Source of the DNA: Rhodoligotrophos sp. CJ14
GTDB taxonomy: Bacteria; Pseudomonadota; Alphaproteobacteria; Rhizobiales; Im1
Direction of reading: 5' to 3'
Assembly (NCBI RefSeq): GCF_038811545.1
Contig: NZ_CP133319.1
Location: 1,116,001 to 1,180,000, forward strand
Length of the DNA: 64,000 nucleotides
Shown in pieces: positions 47,401-56,341 of the stretch (position 1 is the stretch's first letter; every line of letters starts with the position of its first letter). The position numbers and the translations under genes were made by a program. The notes under the pieces are model-generated. The model ran no database searches. It saw only the letters and a list, made by a program, of their open reading frames with translations, and was not told the DNA's origin.

Positions 47401-47939
47401 GCCTCATGCCGCCGCGTGTAGAGCCCGGTGATGCCAGCCGCCTCCTCGAGAATGCGCCGCCGCGACTCGGGCCGCGCATTGATCAGCTCGCTGACCTGCC
47501 CCTGCCGCACCAAGGCCGGCGAGCGGGCACCGGTCGATGCATCGGCAAACAGAAGCTGGACGTCTCGCGCCCGCACCTCGCGCCCGTTGATCTTGTAATC
47601 GGAGCCGCTCTGCCGCTCGATGCGCCGGGTGACCTCGATGACATCACTGTCATTGAAGGAGACGGGAGCGCGCCTTTCGCTATTGTCCAGCGTGAGCGTC
47701 ACCTCAGCCATATTTCGGGGCGGGCGCCTGGTGGTTCCGGAAAAGATCACGTCATCCATGCCGGACGCGCGCATATTCTTATGCGAGCTTTCGCCCATCA
47801 CCCAGCGCAGGGCTTCCAGCAGGTTGGATTTTCCGCAGCCATTCGGCCCCACCACCCCGGTGAGGCCAGGCTCTATAAGGAGTTCCGTCGGCTCGACGAA
47901 GGATTTGAAGCCGACCAGCCTGAGCCGCGAAAATCTCAT
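44481..47939 (-). CDS. smc: Chromosome segregation protein SMC
   Basis: 1152 residues. Condensin-like ATPase that compacts and resolves chromosomes with ScpAB. Walker A VGPNGCGKSNLLEALRWVMG at residues 29-48, two coiled coils (roughly 165-500 and 650-1000) around a hinge (about 505-625), the ABC signature LSGGEQALTAVALIFAVF near residue 1060, and Walker B ICVMDEVDAPLDDANVERF. Complete. It lies downstream of the dsbA and dciA genes on the same strand, 55 bp after dsbA, in a conserved alphaproteobacterial block. Confidence 0.97.
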   Translation of the reverse strand: MRFSRLRLVGFKSFVEPTELLIEPGLTGVVGPNGCGKSNLLEALRWVMGESSHKNMRASGMDDVIFSGTTRRPPRNMAEVTLTLDNSERRAPVSFNDSDVIEVTRRIERQSGSDYKINGREVRARDVQLLFADASTGARSPALVRQGQVSELINARPESRRRILEEAAGITGLYTRRHEAELRLNGAEANLTRLDDVIGQLETQLAALKRQARQAQRYRLLSAEIRRLEAAVLYRAWAEAQDRAAEEERCLRQALTTLGEATAAHSAAERTQAEAEAVLPELRDAVTVRAAVVQRLRVEQSELKAEEARNEARQQDLRSQLKQIEQDLHREQELVDDSDAVLARLAAEEEGLRQAAGTDDAQRTQAAAQLSLAAAQMTSAQEASDQAASRHSECVARRSALDRRLAELKARAMRLAREHDEAEARLAQLRADDQEAERFEVLSGAHAALSKAIETAEQSVRNLEERVRAARQEEADRRSSYDEARRKADTLSTEVRTLTKLLKVSDGELWPPMLDAVKVEPGFEQALAAAYGEDLDAAADTAAPVHWANLPRLEEAAALPEGAEPLAAHVAAPEAMGRSLGAIGIVEAGEGARLQPLLKPGQCLVSRQGDLWRWDGYTKLAKAPSAAAVRLAERNRLASLTESAAEAEQRAGAARAAFEAARKALDALLTQEKNGRERLRVTQREAEAKRNELASLERRMAERNAKLDSLEQTRARLAGERDEMAGAIGSTAAELAQLEMPDALKAELDRLRAALAEARAQHTEARARHGALEREARLRADRLQSLGKERDAWRARTEKAASQIRLLTERAAKVREAQAELAAVPARIEERRRKLLTVLTDAENQERSARTELERAENRRRDVEVQLRRAAEALAAAREQHARKQAVLDAARARVEDARLRIIDALDSEPAGALKAAGVSSVAELPPPKEIADRLQQLRADRERLGGVNLRAEEEAQAVDAQLASLVTERNDVVEAITKLRQAIQSLNREGRQRLLEAFDAVNANFQDLFTTLFGGGQAELRLVESDDPLEAGLEIIANPPGKRPQVLSLLSGGEQALTAVALIFAVFLTNPSPICVMDEVDAPLDDANVERFCNLLDAMLTRAETRFLVITHHPVTMARMHRLFGVTMMERGVSQLVSVDLEAAEALREAG

Positions 47940-47994
47940 GGCCGAGATCCCGGCTGGGATATTCCAGCAGCGCTGCCCCTTGCTGGATCATCCA

Positions 47995-48651
47995 TCAGGT
48001 CGGCGCAGCCTCCTTGATCAGGGCCTCGAAATCGGCAAGAGGGCGATTGCCCTTGAGGATCTTTCCATTGACAAAGAAGGTCGGGGTGGAATCGACGCCG
48101 AACTCCTTGGTGGCGCGCTGGCTGGTATCGATGAGGCCTTTGGCGATCTCCTCGTTCTTCAGGCATTCATCGAACTGCGTCTGGGTCATGCCGCTGAGCT
48201 TGGCAATATTGAACAGCTCCTGACGGGCGTTCTGATTGGCCCACTGCTTCTGCTGCTCGAACAGCATTTCGACCATTGGAATGAACTTGTCCTTCGGCAC
48301 GCAGCGCGCCACCATGGCCGCAGCCAGAGCCAGATCGTCGAAAGGCATCTCGCGGAAGATGAATTTCACCTTGCCCGTATCGATGTATTTTTCCTTGAGC
48401 TGAGGAAAGGTCTCGGTCGCAAAGGCCGCGCAGTGGGGGCAAGTGAGCGATGCGTATTCGACGATGGTGACCGGCGCCTGATCAGAGCCGAGGACCACAT
48501 CGCCCAGCGGGCCGGCCTGCGCCAGAGCCTCTGGCGACGGATCCGCCCGGGCATCCGCCACGTCCATGATCGCGCTGAGCGTTCCGCCGGCAAACAGCGC
48601 AACTCCCGCCAGAGCGCTCCCAATGATCACGGACCGACGATCTGTTTTCAT
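47995..48651 (-). CDS. DsbA-family thiol oxidoreductase, exported
   Basis: 218 residues. A leader with twin Arg-like start (TDRRSVIIGSALAGVALFAG) and a cut site near residue 37 send it to the periplasm. The thioredoxin fold carries CPHC (YASLTCPHCAAFATETF) and the cis-Pro loop STPTFFVNGKI. It forms disulfides in secreted proteins, probably reoxidised by DsbB or acting as a DsbA/BdbD-like oxidase. Located between dciA and smc, an arrangement repeated in related genomes. Confidence 0.9.
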   Translation of the reverse strand: MKTDRRSVIIGSALAGVALFAGGTLSAIMDVADARADPSPEALAQAGPLGDVVLGSDQAPVTIVEYASLTCPHCAAFATETFPQLKEKYIDTGKVKFIFREMPFDDLALAAAMVARCVPKDKFIPMVEMLFEQQKQWANQNARQELFNIAKLSGMTQTQFDECLKNEEIAKGLIDTSQRATKEFGVDSTPTFFVNGKILKGNRPLADFEALIKEAAPT

Positions 48652-48757
48652 CTTCTCATCCCTATCGATTCTATCTTGCCACGATTCGGGCAGAGCTTAG
48701 GCTCGCCACATCGCGCATTCGAGCAGGAAACTGGCCCTCTCGCGGCAAAACCGGAAA

Positions 48758-49273
48758 TCACGGTTTCGTGGCAGCATTCTGGCGCCGCTGCAAGATCCCG
48801 CGCCCCAGCCTTTTGAGTGCCTGGCGCAATCGGTCATCGGCGATTTCCGCAACATGTGCCTCGACCTCCTGCACGGCGTCTGCCGGCAGCGGAGCCTCCT
48901 TTGCCTCGGGCGGAGTGATCAGCAGGTTGGGATCCTGCACCAGCTTCACCTTGGCGATCGCCCCATAGCCGTAATAACTGTTGATACGCTCGATCAGCCG
49001 TGGCGTCTCATGCTGGATCATGAGCCCATGGCCCGCTGCAACCCTGAGGATGAGTGTGCCACCTTGTTTCGACAGCTTGGCACTCGCGCCCGCAGCCTCG
49101 CTCTGGTTTGCACGCGCCCTGGGCCAGCGGATCCGCTCCGGCAGCGAGCAGCGGGCAAGATCGGGACCGGCGATCTCCGGCCAGCAGGCCAGGATCTCGC
49201 CATAGGCGAAGCCATGATGGGCGAAGATCTTGGCCGTCACCGGCTCGAGGTGCTTCCAGATCGGCTTGGCCAT
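48758..49273 (-). CDS. dciA: DciA-family replication protein (DUF721)
   Basis: 171 residues. DciA helps load the replicative helicase DnaB in bacteria lacking DnaC. The DUF721 domain (about residues 15-110) shows EILACWPEIAGPDLARCSLP and GTLILRVAAGHGLMIQHETP; the C-terminal tail (from 120) is acidic and poorly conserved. The ATG at 49273 is preferred to a TTG two codons upstream. Divergent from mutY with a 104-bp gap. Confidence 0.85.
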   Translation of the reverse strand: MAKPIWKHLEPVTAKIFAHHGFAYGEILACWPEIAGPDLARCSLPERIRWPRARANQSEAAGASAKLSKQGGTLILRVAAGHGLMIQHETPRLIERINSYYGYGAIAKVKLVQDPNLLITPPEAKEAPLPADAVQEVEAHVAEIADDRLRQALKRLGRGILQRRQNAATKP

Positions 49274-49377
49274 GGTCAATGCCGCATGGCTGGTGATATG
49301 TGCAATATAAAGCGCATGTGTGGAGCGGAATATAGGCTGTGCGCCAGAAGCTGACCAGCGGAGCCTCGGTCTCGATT

Positions 49378-50442
49378 ATGCCCCATGACGGGGAAGTCGC
49401 AGCGAAGCTGAGCGATGCACTGCTCGCGTGGTATGATCGCCATCGCCGCCATCTCCCCTGGCGCGCAGCCCCGGGCACGCGTCCCGATCCCTATAAGGTC
49501 TGGCTCAGCGAAATCATGCTGCAGCAGACCACGGTGGCCGCCGCCGGCAGCTATTTTCTGCGCTTCATCGAAAAATGGCCCCGGATTGTCGATCTTGCCG
49601 CAGCCCCCCTGGATGAGGTCCTCAAGGCCTGGGCCGGGCTTGGCTATTATGCTCGCGCGCGGAACCTGCACAAATGTGCCAACGTCATCGCAAGCCGGTA
49701 TGCTGGTGAATTTCCGCGCGATTTCGCCGAGCTGAAAGCACTGCCCGGCATCGGCGATTATACAGCCGGAGCCATTGCCGCCATCGCCTTCGGTCAGCCT
49801 CATCCCGCCGTTGACGGCAATGTGGAGCGGGTCATGGCGCGCATGTTCGCCGTCGAGGAGCCACTGCCCGATGCGAAGCCAATCCTTAAGTCATTGGCAG
49901 CTGGTCTCGTTCCGCGCCAGCGCCCAGGCGATTTCGCCCAAGCATTGATGGATCTCGGGGCGACGATCTGCGCACCGCGCAAGGCAAACTGCCTGATCTG
50001 TCCATGGAGCGACCGCTGCAAGTCTCGAGCGCTCGGCATAGCGGAAACCTTGCCCCGCAAGCGCGCAAAGCTTGCCCGCCCCACCAGACACGGCACCGCC
50101 TTCCTGATCACCCGCAACGATGGCGCCGTGCTCCTGCGTCGCAGGCCCGAACGTGGGCTGCTCGGCGGCATGCTCGAGGTCCCCTCGACACCGTGGGAAG
50201 CAACCCCGTCCCCGATCCCGCAGAATCACGTGCCGTTGCGCGCGAAATGGCGCGAACTCCCAGGGCAGGTTGAGCACACCTTCACCCATTTTCACCTGAT
50301 CTTGGAGGTTTGGCTAACTGAGGATGAACTGGGCTCGCCCTTGCCGGACGAAAATTATCGCTGGGTGCCGCGCACCGAATTCGCGAGCGAAGCGCTCCCC
50401 AGTGTCATGCGCAAGGTGCTCGCCCATGCCTTGGACAGCTAA
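49378..50442 (+). CDS. mutY: A/G-specific adenine glycosylase
   Basis: 354 residues from the ATG at 49378; a GTG at 49339 would add 13. It removes adenine opposite 8-oxoguanine. EIMLQQTTVAAAGSYFLRFI and LPGIGDYTAGAIAAIAFGQP (helix-hairpin-helix) precede the catalytic Asp in VDGNVERVMARMF. The Fe-S loop CAPRKANCLICPWSDRC gives all four Cys. The C-terminal NUDIX-like domain that reads 8-oxoG starts at about residue 230. Divergent from dciA. Confidence 0.95.
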   Translation: MPHDGEVAAKLSDALLAWYDRHRRHLPWRAAPGTRPDPYKVWLSEIMLQQTTVAAAGSYFLRFIEKWPRIVDLAAAPLDEVLKAWAGLGYYARARNLHKCANVIASRYAGEFPRDFAELKALPGIGDYTAGAIAAIAFGQPHPAVDGNVERVMARMFAVEEPLPDAKPILKSLAAGLVPRQRPGDFAQALMDLGATICAPRKANCLICPWSDRCKSRALGIAETLPRKRAKLARPTRHGTAFLITRNDGAVLLRRRPERGLLGGMLEVPSTPWEATPSPIPQNHVPLRAKWRELPGQVEHTFTHFHLILEVWLTEDELGSPLPDENYRWVPRTEFASEALPSVMRKVLAHALDS

Positions 50443-50550
50443 CGCTCCAATCACGCTGACCAGATGTTGGACCGGCCCCTCCCTTGACATTGCAGGCCTC
50501 ACCTCCCCTATATGGCCTGAAACTCTAGCCTCCGCGGAGACAGCTGCGCG

Positions 50551-51519
50551 ATGTCCGCTTCCGAAAAACAGCCGCTGACCATTCTGATGGGAGCCCCGCG
50601 CGGTTTCTGCGCAGGCGTGGTCCGCGCGATCGAGATCGTCGAGCTGGCGTTGGAGCGCTATGGCGCACCGGTCTATGTCCGCCACGAGATCGTGCACAAC
50701 CGTTATGTGGTTGAGGATCTGGAGCGCAAGGGCGCGATCTTCATCGAAGAGCTCGACGAGCTTCCCGATGGCGACCGGCCGGTCATATTCTCCGCCCATG
50801 GCGTGCCCAAAGCGGTGCCGGAAGCGGCCCGCAGGCGCAATCTGTTCTATCTCGATGCCACCTGTCCGCTGGTTTCCAAGGTCCATATGGAGGCCGAGCG
50901 CCATCACGAGCGCGGCCTGCAGATCGTGATGATCGGCCATGCGGGCCATCCCGAGGTGATCGGCACCATGGGGCAGCTGCCCGACGGCGCCATCATCCTG
51001 GTTGAGACCCCCGAGGAAGCGGAAAGCTTCCTGCCGCGCGATCCCGACAAGCTCGCCTATATCACCCAGACGACGCTTTCCGTAGACGACACCAAAGATA
51101 TCGTCGAGATCCTGCACCGCCGTTTTCCAACCATCGTCGGGCCGCATAAGGCGGACATCTGCTATGCCACCACCAACCGCCAGGAGGTGGTGAAGGAGAT
51201 GGCGCCCCGTTGCGACATGCTGCTCGTCGTGGGTGCGCCGAACAGCTCGAATTCGCAGCGCCTGGTCGAGGTCGCGAAGAAGAGCGGCTGCTCCAAATCC
51301 ATGCTGGTCCAACGCGCGGGCGATATCGACTGGTCCTTGGTGGAAGGCATCCGCACCCTCGGTGTCACCGCCGGCGCGTCCGCGCCGGAAGTGCTGGTCG
51401 AGGAGGTCGTCTCGGCTTTCCGCGAGCGCTTCGCTGTCGCGGTCGAGGTGATCGAGACGCGCAAGGAGAACGTCTCCTTCAAACTGCCCCGCGAGTTGCG
51501 TCAGGCCGTGGCGCAGTAG
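50551..51519 (+). CDS. ispH: 4-hydroxy-3-methylbut-2-enyl diphosphate reductase
   Basis: 322 residues. Fe-S enzyme making IPP and DMAPP, the last MEP-pathway step. The three cluster Cys are in [26 protein letters not shown] and [11 protein letters not shown]; catalytic residues in [13 protein letters not shown] and TGASAPE (read as TAGASAPE). Pairs with rnhA 18 bp downstream, the same strand as mutY. Confidence 0.96.
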   Translation: MSASEKQPLTILMGAPRGFCAGVVRAIEIVELALERYGAPVYVRHEIVHNRYVVEDLERKGAIFIEELDELPDGDRPVIFSAHGVPKAVPEAARRRNLFYLDATCPLVSKVHMEAERHHERGLQIVMIGHAGHPEVIGTMGQLPDGAIILVETPEEAESFLPRDPDKLAYITQTTLSVDDTKDIVEILHRRFPTIVGPHKADICYATTNRQEVVKEMAPRCDMLLVVGAPNSSNSQRLVEVAKKSGCSKSMLVQRAGDIDWSLVEGIRTLGVTAGASAPEVLVEEVVSAFRERFAVAVEVIETRKENVSFKLPRELRQAVAQ

Positions 51520-51537
51520 GGCCGAAAATACCAGCTT

Positions 51538-51999
51538 ATGGCCGCTTCACGGGTGGAGATTTTTACAGACGGCGCTTGCTCCGGCAACCCGGGACCGGGC
51601 GGCTGGGGTGTAGTCATGCGCTATGGCGGCATCGAGAAGGAGCTCTCGGGCGGCGAGCCAGAAACCACCAACAACCGCATGGAGCTGACCGCGGCGATCG
51701 AAGCCTTGTCGGCCTTGAAGCGGCCCTGCGCGGTCGATCTCTACACGGATTCGAATTACGTGCGCGATGGCATCATGAAGTGGATCCATCGCTGGCGCAC
51801 CAATGGCTGGAAGACCTCTGATGGCAAGCCGGTCAAGAATGCCGAGCTATGGCAGCGCCTGGCGGATGCGCTGTCCCTCCACGACGTGACCTGGCACTGG
51901 GTCAAGGGGCATGCGGGCCACCCCGAGAATGAGCGGGCTGACGCTTTGGCCCGAGCGGCTCTCGCCCCCTATCGGCGCAAGCCCGCATCAATGTCCTGA
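51538..51999 (+). CDS. rnhA: Ribonuclease HI
   Basis: 153 residues. Degrades RNA in RNA-DNA hybrids. Active-site acids: [44 protein letters not shown] and [15 protein letters not shown]. Length and motifs match classical RNase HI. Probably cotranscribed with ispH (18-bp gap). A separate RNase HII is encoded at 33688. Confidence 0.96.
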   Translation: MAASRVEIFTDGACSGNPGPGGWGVVMRYGGIEKELSGGEPETTNNRMELTAAIEALSALKRPCAVDLYTDSNYVRDGIMKWIHRWRTNGWKTSDGKPVKNAELWQRLADALSLHDVTWHWVKGHAGHPENERADALARAALAPYRRKPASMS

Positions 52000-52008
52000 C
52001 CTGCGCCC

Positions 52009-52665
52009 TTACCGGCTCGCAAGCTGCGGCAGCAGCGACAGAATGAGCAGGGCTGCAAGGCTCATGTTGAAGATCCGAAAGGCGCGCGCCGTCTTGAGCA
52101 GCCGTGCAGCGCCAATGCCGGTCAGCGTCCAGAATGCAAGGCTCGGGACGGTGACCAGCCCGAATATGATGGCAAGCACCACGACCTGCACGAGGATGTG
52201 GGACCCGTCCGGGTTGGTGAAGGTCGCCACCGCGCTCAAGCACACGATCCATGCCTTCGGATTGACCCACTGGAACAGCGCCGCCTGCAGGAAGGACAGA
52301 GGCCTTCCTGAACTCGGCCGCTGGTCTGGTGCGGACCAGTCTTGCTTTTCGGACGGACGTGTCTCGACCGCCGGCCCCGCGGTGGCGATTCGATAGGCGA
52401 GCCACAGGAGATAGCCCGCGCCGATCCACTTCATCACATCGTGGATCACCGGATAGGCCTTGAAGAGATCTCCCGCCCCCAGCGCGACTGCGACCAGCAT
52501 GAGGGGAAAGCCGATGGTGACGCCGATGATATGCGGCATGGTTCGGCTAAAGCCGAAATTGGCACCCGAGGCGGCCACCATCGTGTTGTTGGGCCCTGGC
52601 GAACCGCTCATCGAGGCCGCAAAGCCGGTGGCAGAAACGAGCCAGGCAAATAGGTCAGCATCCAT
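52009..52665 (-). CDS. LysE-family translocator, second copy
   Basis: 218 residues with about six hydrophobic segments. The exporter signature MSGSPGPNNTMVAASGANFG matches the RhtB/LysE pattern, clearly different in sequence from the LysE paralogue at 3000. A hydrophilic loop of about 35 residues sits mid-protein (AGPAVETRPSEKQDW). Substrate unknown; probably an amino acid or derivative. Convergent with rnhA (9-bp gap). Confidence 0.82.
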   Translation of the reverse strand: MDADLFAWLVSATGFAASMSGSPGPNNTMVAASGANFGFSRTMPHIIGVTIGFPLMLVAVALGAGDLFKAYPVIHDVMKWIGAGYLLWLAYRIATAGPAVETRPSEKQDWSAPDQRPSSGRPLSFLQAALFQWVNPKAWIVCLSAVATFTNPDGSHILVQVVVLAIIFGLVTVPSLAFWTLTGIGAARLLKTARAFRIFNMSLAALLILSLLPQLASR

Positions 52666-52735
52666 GACCTTATTTGCAACCGGGGCGCTGCCGCTGTAAA
52701 GGGCATAGTGGGCCGTTCAGCGATAGGCGATCGCC

Positions 52736-53818
52736 CTACTCAAGCGCAGCTCTCCGCGCTGCAAAATCTGCCACCCGACCGGCCATATCGCGGGCATCCT
52801 TGGTGAACTGATCGAATGCGAAACTCAGTACCGCAAGGCGGGCTGCCATGGACGGGCTGGGTGACTCCGACCGGCGATGCCGCCCCTGCCCGGCTTTGAA
52901 CCGATCGACCGCCTTGCTGTAGCCATCCAATGCTGGCGGCTGAGTCCGATCCCGGAGAGATCTGCCCATGTCGCGCAGCAATGCCGCCCCGTGCTCCATC
53001 ACCGCATCCACGGCATCGGCGATATCGGCGGGCATGGGATCGGGCGGTCCCGGGCTTGCGGCAACACGCCCGATGATGATGAGATCAGAGCGGAGCCGGT
53101 TCACGGTTCGCACCATCGGTTCGGCATCGGGCCCGCCGCTCAGATGGTGGTCGCGTTCGCGCTTGGCCTCATCCATCGTACCGTCAAGCTTGCGAAGCGC
53201 CTGCCGGAGAGCCGCATGCTGCCTTTGCACGGCCGCAAGATCAAGATGCCCGCTAATTCCGGTGCCGAGCAGGACCACCAGATCGGCGAGCTGGTCAAGG
53301 ACGCTGCTGGTTGTATCTGCAACCTGCTGGTGGGCGCGTGCGGGCAGAAACACCACTGCCACGATCATCCCCACGACGTCCCCCAGCGCGATCTCGAGCA
53401 CCCGGTCCAGGGCGGACGTCACCGGATCGAGATGGCTGGGGCTCAGCAGCACGATCATTGCCGTCACCGGCGCGATTCGAAAGCTTGGCTTGAGTGCCGC
53501 GATGAAACCGAGCGGCAGCAGCGCTGCCCCGATCGCAACCCCCGTGCCGAATGTCGTATCATGCGGAATAAGGACCGCCGCAACCGCGCCGGCGGCCGCA
53601 CCGGCAAGCGTGCCGATGAACCGGTCGATCGCAAATTTGATGGTTCCGCCGACACTGGCCTGCACCACCAGGACTGCGGTGACCACCGCCCAGAAGCCCT
53701 GCGGCAAACCCAGCCAGACCACCAGGAGATAGGTAGCAACTCCCGCGACCGTTGCCCTCAACGCGAAGCGGGCCTCGGCTTCATAGCGGGCAAACTCCAT
53801 CAGCCGCGCCCGTACCAT
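52736..53818 (-). CDS. FUSC-family inner-membrane protein
   Basis: 360 residues. An N-terminal membrane half with about five helices (FALRATVAGVATYLLVVWLG; FWAVVTAVLVVQASVGG; GVAIGAALLPLGFIAAL) and a cytoplasmic helical half (residues 175-360). Resembles the aromatic-acid exporter/FUSC group of putative efflux proteins. The ATG at 53818 is chosen; the open frame continues upstream without a ribosome site. Adjacent to the peroxiredoxin gene (59 bp), probably not functionally tied. Confidence 0.75.
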   Translation of the reverse strand: MVRARLMEFARYEAEARFALRATVAGVATYLLVVWLGLPQGFWAVVTAVLVVQASVGGTIKFAIDRFIGTLAGAAAGAVAAVLIPHDTTFGTGVAIGAALLPLGFIAALKPSFRIAPVTAMIVLLSPSHLDPVTSALDRVLEIALGDVVGMIVAVVFLPARAHQQVADTTSSVLDQLADLVVLLGTGISGHLDLAAVQRQHAALRQALRKLDGTMDEAKRERDHHLSGGPDAEPMVRTVNRLRSDLIIIGRVAASPGPPDPMPADIADAVDAVMEHGAALLRDMGRSLRDRTQPPALDGYSKAVDRFKAGQGRHRRSESPSPSMAARLAVLSFAFDQFTKDARDMAGRVADFAARRAALE

Positions 53819-53877
53819 TATTCTCACGCACCAGACACCGGCTCGCCGATCGGGCGAGCGAGCCGGCAGCAATGCCG

Positions 53878-54363
53878 TCAGAGAACGGCGAGAATGGCCT
53901 CGGCACCGCTTTCGGTGGCTTCACCGGCTTGCGGCTCGACATGAAGCGCCTTCACCACCCCATTCTCGACGACCATCGCGTAGCGCTTGGAACGCATCCC
54001 CAGGCCGAAGCCTGAGCCATCGAGCTCGAGTCCGATCTTCTTTGTGAAGTCGGCATTCCCGTCGGCGAGGAACTGGATCTTGCCATCCGCCCCGGTGGTC
54101 TTGGCCCAGGCATCAAGCACGAAGGCATCATTGACCGCAATGCACGCGATCGCGTCGACACCTTTCGCCTTGATCTCATCAGCATGCCTGACGAACCCCG
54201 GCAGATGCTTGAGATGACAGGTCGGCGTGAACGCCCCCGGCACCGCGAACACCACAACCTTGCGGCCGTCGAAAATCTCGCCCGTCTTGTATTGCTTTAC
54301 ACCGTCCGGGGTCACCGCTGTGAAAGTCGCGTCCGGCAGACGCTCGCCAACTTGAATGGTCAT
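53878..54363 (-). CDS. Peroxiredoxin, Prx5 type
   Basis: 161 residues. Atypical peroxiredoxin reducing H2O2 and organic hydroperoxides, probably with glutaredoxin/glutathione. The peroxidatic Cys is in VPGAFTPTCHLKHLPGF (about residue 49). The family features VNDAFVLDAWAK and RYAMVVENGVVKALHVE are intact. A second conserved Cys is at CIAVND. Transcribed alone. Confidence 0.93.
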   Translation of the reverse strand: MTIQVGERLPDATFTAVTPDGVKQYKTGEIFDGRKVVVFAVPGAFTPTCHLKHLPGFVRHADEIKAKGVDAIACIAVNDAFVLDAWAKTTGADGKIQFLADGNADFTKKIGLELDGSGFGLGMRSKRYAMVVENGVVKALHVEPQAGEATESGAEAILAVL

Positions 54364-54473
54364 ACCTGTTCCCCTGATTGCATTTGCGACGACAGCTAGA
54401 GCATACCGCGCCGCCTAGTGACAACGGTCGGACAAAAGCGACAACGCACTAGCATGCCGATGAAGCGCAGAGG

Positions 54474-55316
54474 CTATTCCACCTGAAGCTTACGCGCGAG
54501 CGCCTTTTTGCCCTGCACCGCCGTGATCGTGAGCGCGCCGACCGCTTTGTCCCTGGCCAGAGCCCCCGCTTCGATCGGGATTCGAAATTCGCGCAAATCC
54601 TGCTTGGTGGCGACCTGTTCTGGCGCGCCAAAGCCTGCGCCCGATCGTTCGCTCTCGACGAAGATCTCGATCGGCGTATCGGCGTCTATCGTTTTGAGCG
54701 TGACCTTGAGCGCGGGCTCTGCCGTGCTGTCATCGAGCGCTAGCCCAGCAATATCAAGCCCATCCACCTGCGCTTGTGGCACCATGGCCTCGAATCGCCT
54801 CAGGCTGTCGATACCCTCATTATCCCGGCCGGCCGCATCGGTCTCAACCTGCACATCCGCCTGCACCGGTACGCAGATCTCTCGGCAAACCGCGTAAAAG
54901 AGCGACAGAGAAAGCTTCACCGGCTCGTCGGAGTTCTTCGGCCACACGGAAACGGGAAAGACCACCTCGTCACGATAGCCGTAAATGGTCTCACCATGCT
55001 CGGTGAAACGCTGGGGTACCGGCCACTTGATCTCCGCCTTCTCCAAGTTTCTGGATCGCGACCAGTCGAAGCTCGGCGGTATGCCCGAATCACCCGGTGT
55101 GCGCCAATAAGTCTTCCAGCCGGGCTTCAGCTTGATCTGCACACCGGCGGTAATATCCGCGGATTTGCCATCCCGCTCTGCGAGGATGAGCTTCACTGTG
55201 CCATGCTGTGTCGCAACTGTTTCGAGACCCGATCGGGTATCCAACGCGTTGACCGTCTCAGGGGTAGTGAGAAGCCAGCCCGTCGCCGCGAAGGCGATCA
55301 TTGCCCCTGACTTCAT
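54474..55316 (-). CDS. Periplasmic DsbD N-terminal-domain-like protein
   Basis: 280 residues from the ATG at 55316 (MKSGAMIAFAATGWLLTTPE is a signal peptide; an earlier start would put 38 basic residues in front). The rest is an immunoglobulin-like DsbD-alpha domain with WKTYWRTPGDSGIPPSFDWS, a YGYRDEVVFPV segment and the redox motif AVCREICVP (Cys-x3-Cys). No membrane or thioredoxin domain follows, so it is a stand-alone periplasmic redox or thiol-carrier protein. Partner unknown. Divergent from yqgE. Confidence 0.78.
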   Translation of the reverse strand: MKSGAMIAFAATGWLLTTPETVNALDTRSGLETVATQHGTVKLILAERDGKSADITAGVQIKLKPGWKTYWRTPGDSGIPPSFDWSRSRNLEKAEIKWPVPQRFTEHGETIYGYRDEVVFPVSVWPKNSDEPVKLSLSLFYAVCREICVPVQADVQVETDAAGRDNEGIDSLRRFEAMVPQAQVDGLDIAGLALDDSTAEPALKVTLKTIDADTPIEIFVESERSGAGFGAPEQVATKQDLREFRIPIEAGALARDKAVGALTITAVQGKKALARKLQVE

Positions 55317-55502
55317 GGTTACCCATCTTCTGAGCATGCGGCGGCAACTCCCGATAATCCGATGAGTTATGGCCTTACGCGAATTGTGCCGCGAGAAGAA
55401 GGCGGATGAAGTCACGTTTCTGTCAAACATCCGGCAGGGTGGCCAAACTCTTTTCGCGTGTCGGGATTCGGGGTATCTTCATCGGGATCTGGAGGTGGTT
55501 TC

Positions 55503-56090
55503 ATGAAGTCGGGTGATTACCTCGACGGCAAGATGTTAATCGCCATGCCCAGCATTGGCGATGAGCGCTTTGCACGCTCCGTGGTCTATATTTGCGCCCA
55601 TTCGCCTGAGGGAGCGATGGGCATCGTGGTGAACAAGCCGGCCAGTCACATCACCTTTCCCGATCTGCTCGAGCGCGTGAACATTCTTCCCGCGGAAGAG
55701 CGAATTAGCCTCTCCGACGAGATCCGCTCCAAGCCGGTCCAGTTCGGTGGTCCCGTGGAGAGTGGACGCGGCTTCGTGCTGCATACCTCCGACTATTTCG
55801 CCAGCGAATGTACTTTGTCGATTGATGACGGCGTGGGCCTCACCGCCACTCTCGATGTTCTGCGCGCCATAGCGCAGGGCCGCGGCCCACGTCGAGCCAT
55901 GTTCGCCCTTGGCTATGCCGGCTGGGGCCCGGGCCAGCTCGAGCGTGAGTTGCATCAGAACGGATGGCTGCATTGCGAGCCGGACGAGGACCTTCTTTTC
56001 GCGCCGGACCTTGCCAGCAAATATGACCGCGCCATGCGAAAAATCGGGGTCGACCCGCGGCTCTTGTCGGCCGAGTTCGGACACGCCTGA
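55503..56090 (+). CDS. yqgE: YqgE/AlgH family protein (DUF179)
   Basis: 195 residues. GGAGGTG lies 6 nt upstream of the ATG at 55503; a GTG 15 codons earlier is rejected. Family motifs: [54 protein letters not shown] and [17 protein letters not shown]. Conserved cytoplasmic protein; function undefined (AlgH has been linked to transcription control in Pseudomonas). Faces the divergent DsbD-like gene. Confidence 0.92.
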   Translation: MKSGDYLDGKMLIAMPSIGDERFARSVVYICAHSPEGAMGIVVNKPASHITFPDLLERVNILPAEERISLSDEIRSKPVQFGGPVESGRGFVLHTSDYFASECTLSIDDGVGLTATLDVLRAIAQGRGPRRAMFALGYAGWGPGQLERELHQNGWLHCEPDEDLLFAPDLASKYDRAMRKIGVDPRLLSAEFGHA

Positions 56091-56223
56091 CCAAAGTCCT
56101 CAATTTTGGATGCTTCTGCGCGCCCTGGTTCGGCGCGAAGGATGATCGTCTGATCCAATCCAAACATTTTGCGCGCGGACCGGACCAAAACCACCCGCCT
56201 GATCCAAAACGGCAGCGATCGCC

Positions 56224-56325
56224 AGAGCATTTTCGAGCGAGGAGGACGTTCGCGTCAAGAAAATGCGACCAGGCAAGAACTTAAGGCGGGGCTTCCCGGT
56301 TCAAAGAAAAGCGAAAACGCCCTAG
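56224..56325 (+). repeat. Dispersed intergenic repeat, copy 4
   Basis: AGAGCATTTTCGAGCGAGGA, then GTTCGCGTCAAGAAAATGCG, CCAGGCAAGAAC and GAAAAGCGAAAACGCCCTAG. It lies between the convergent yqgE and giant EAL genes. Confidence 0.8.
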
Positions 56326-56341
56326 GACAGGCGCGCGAGCC

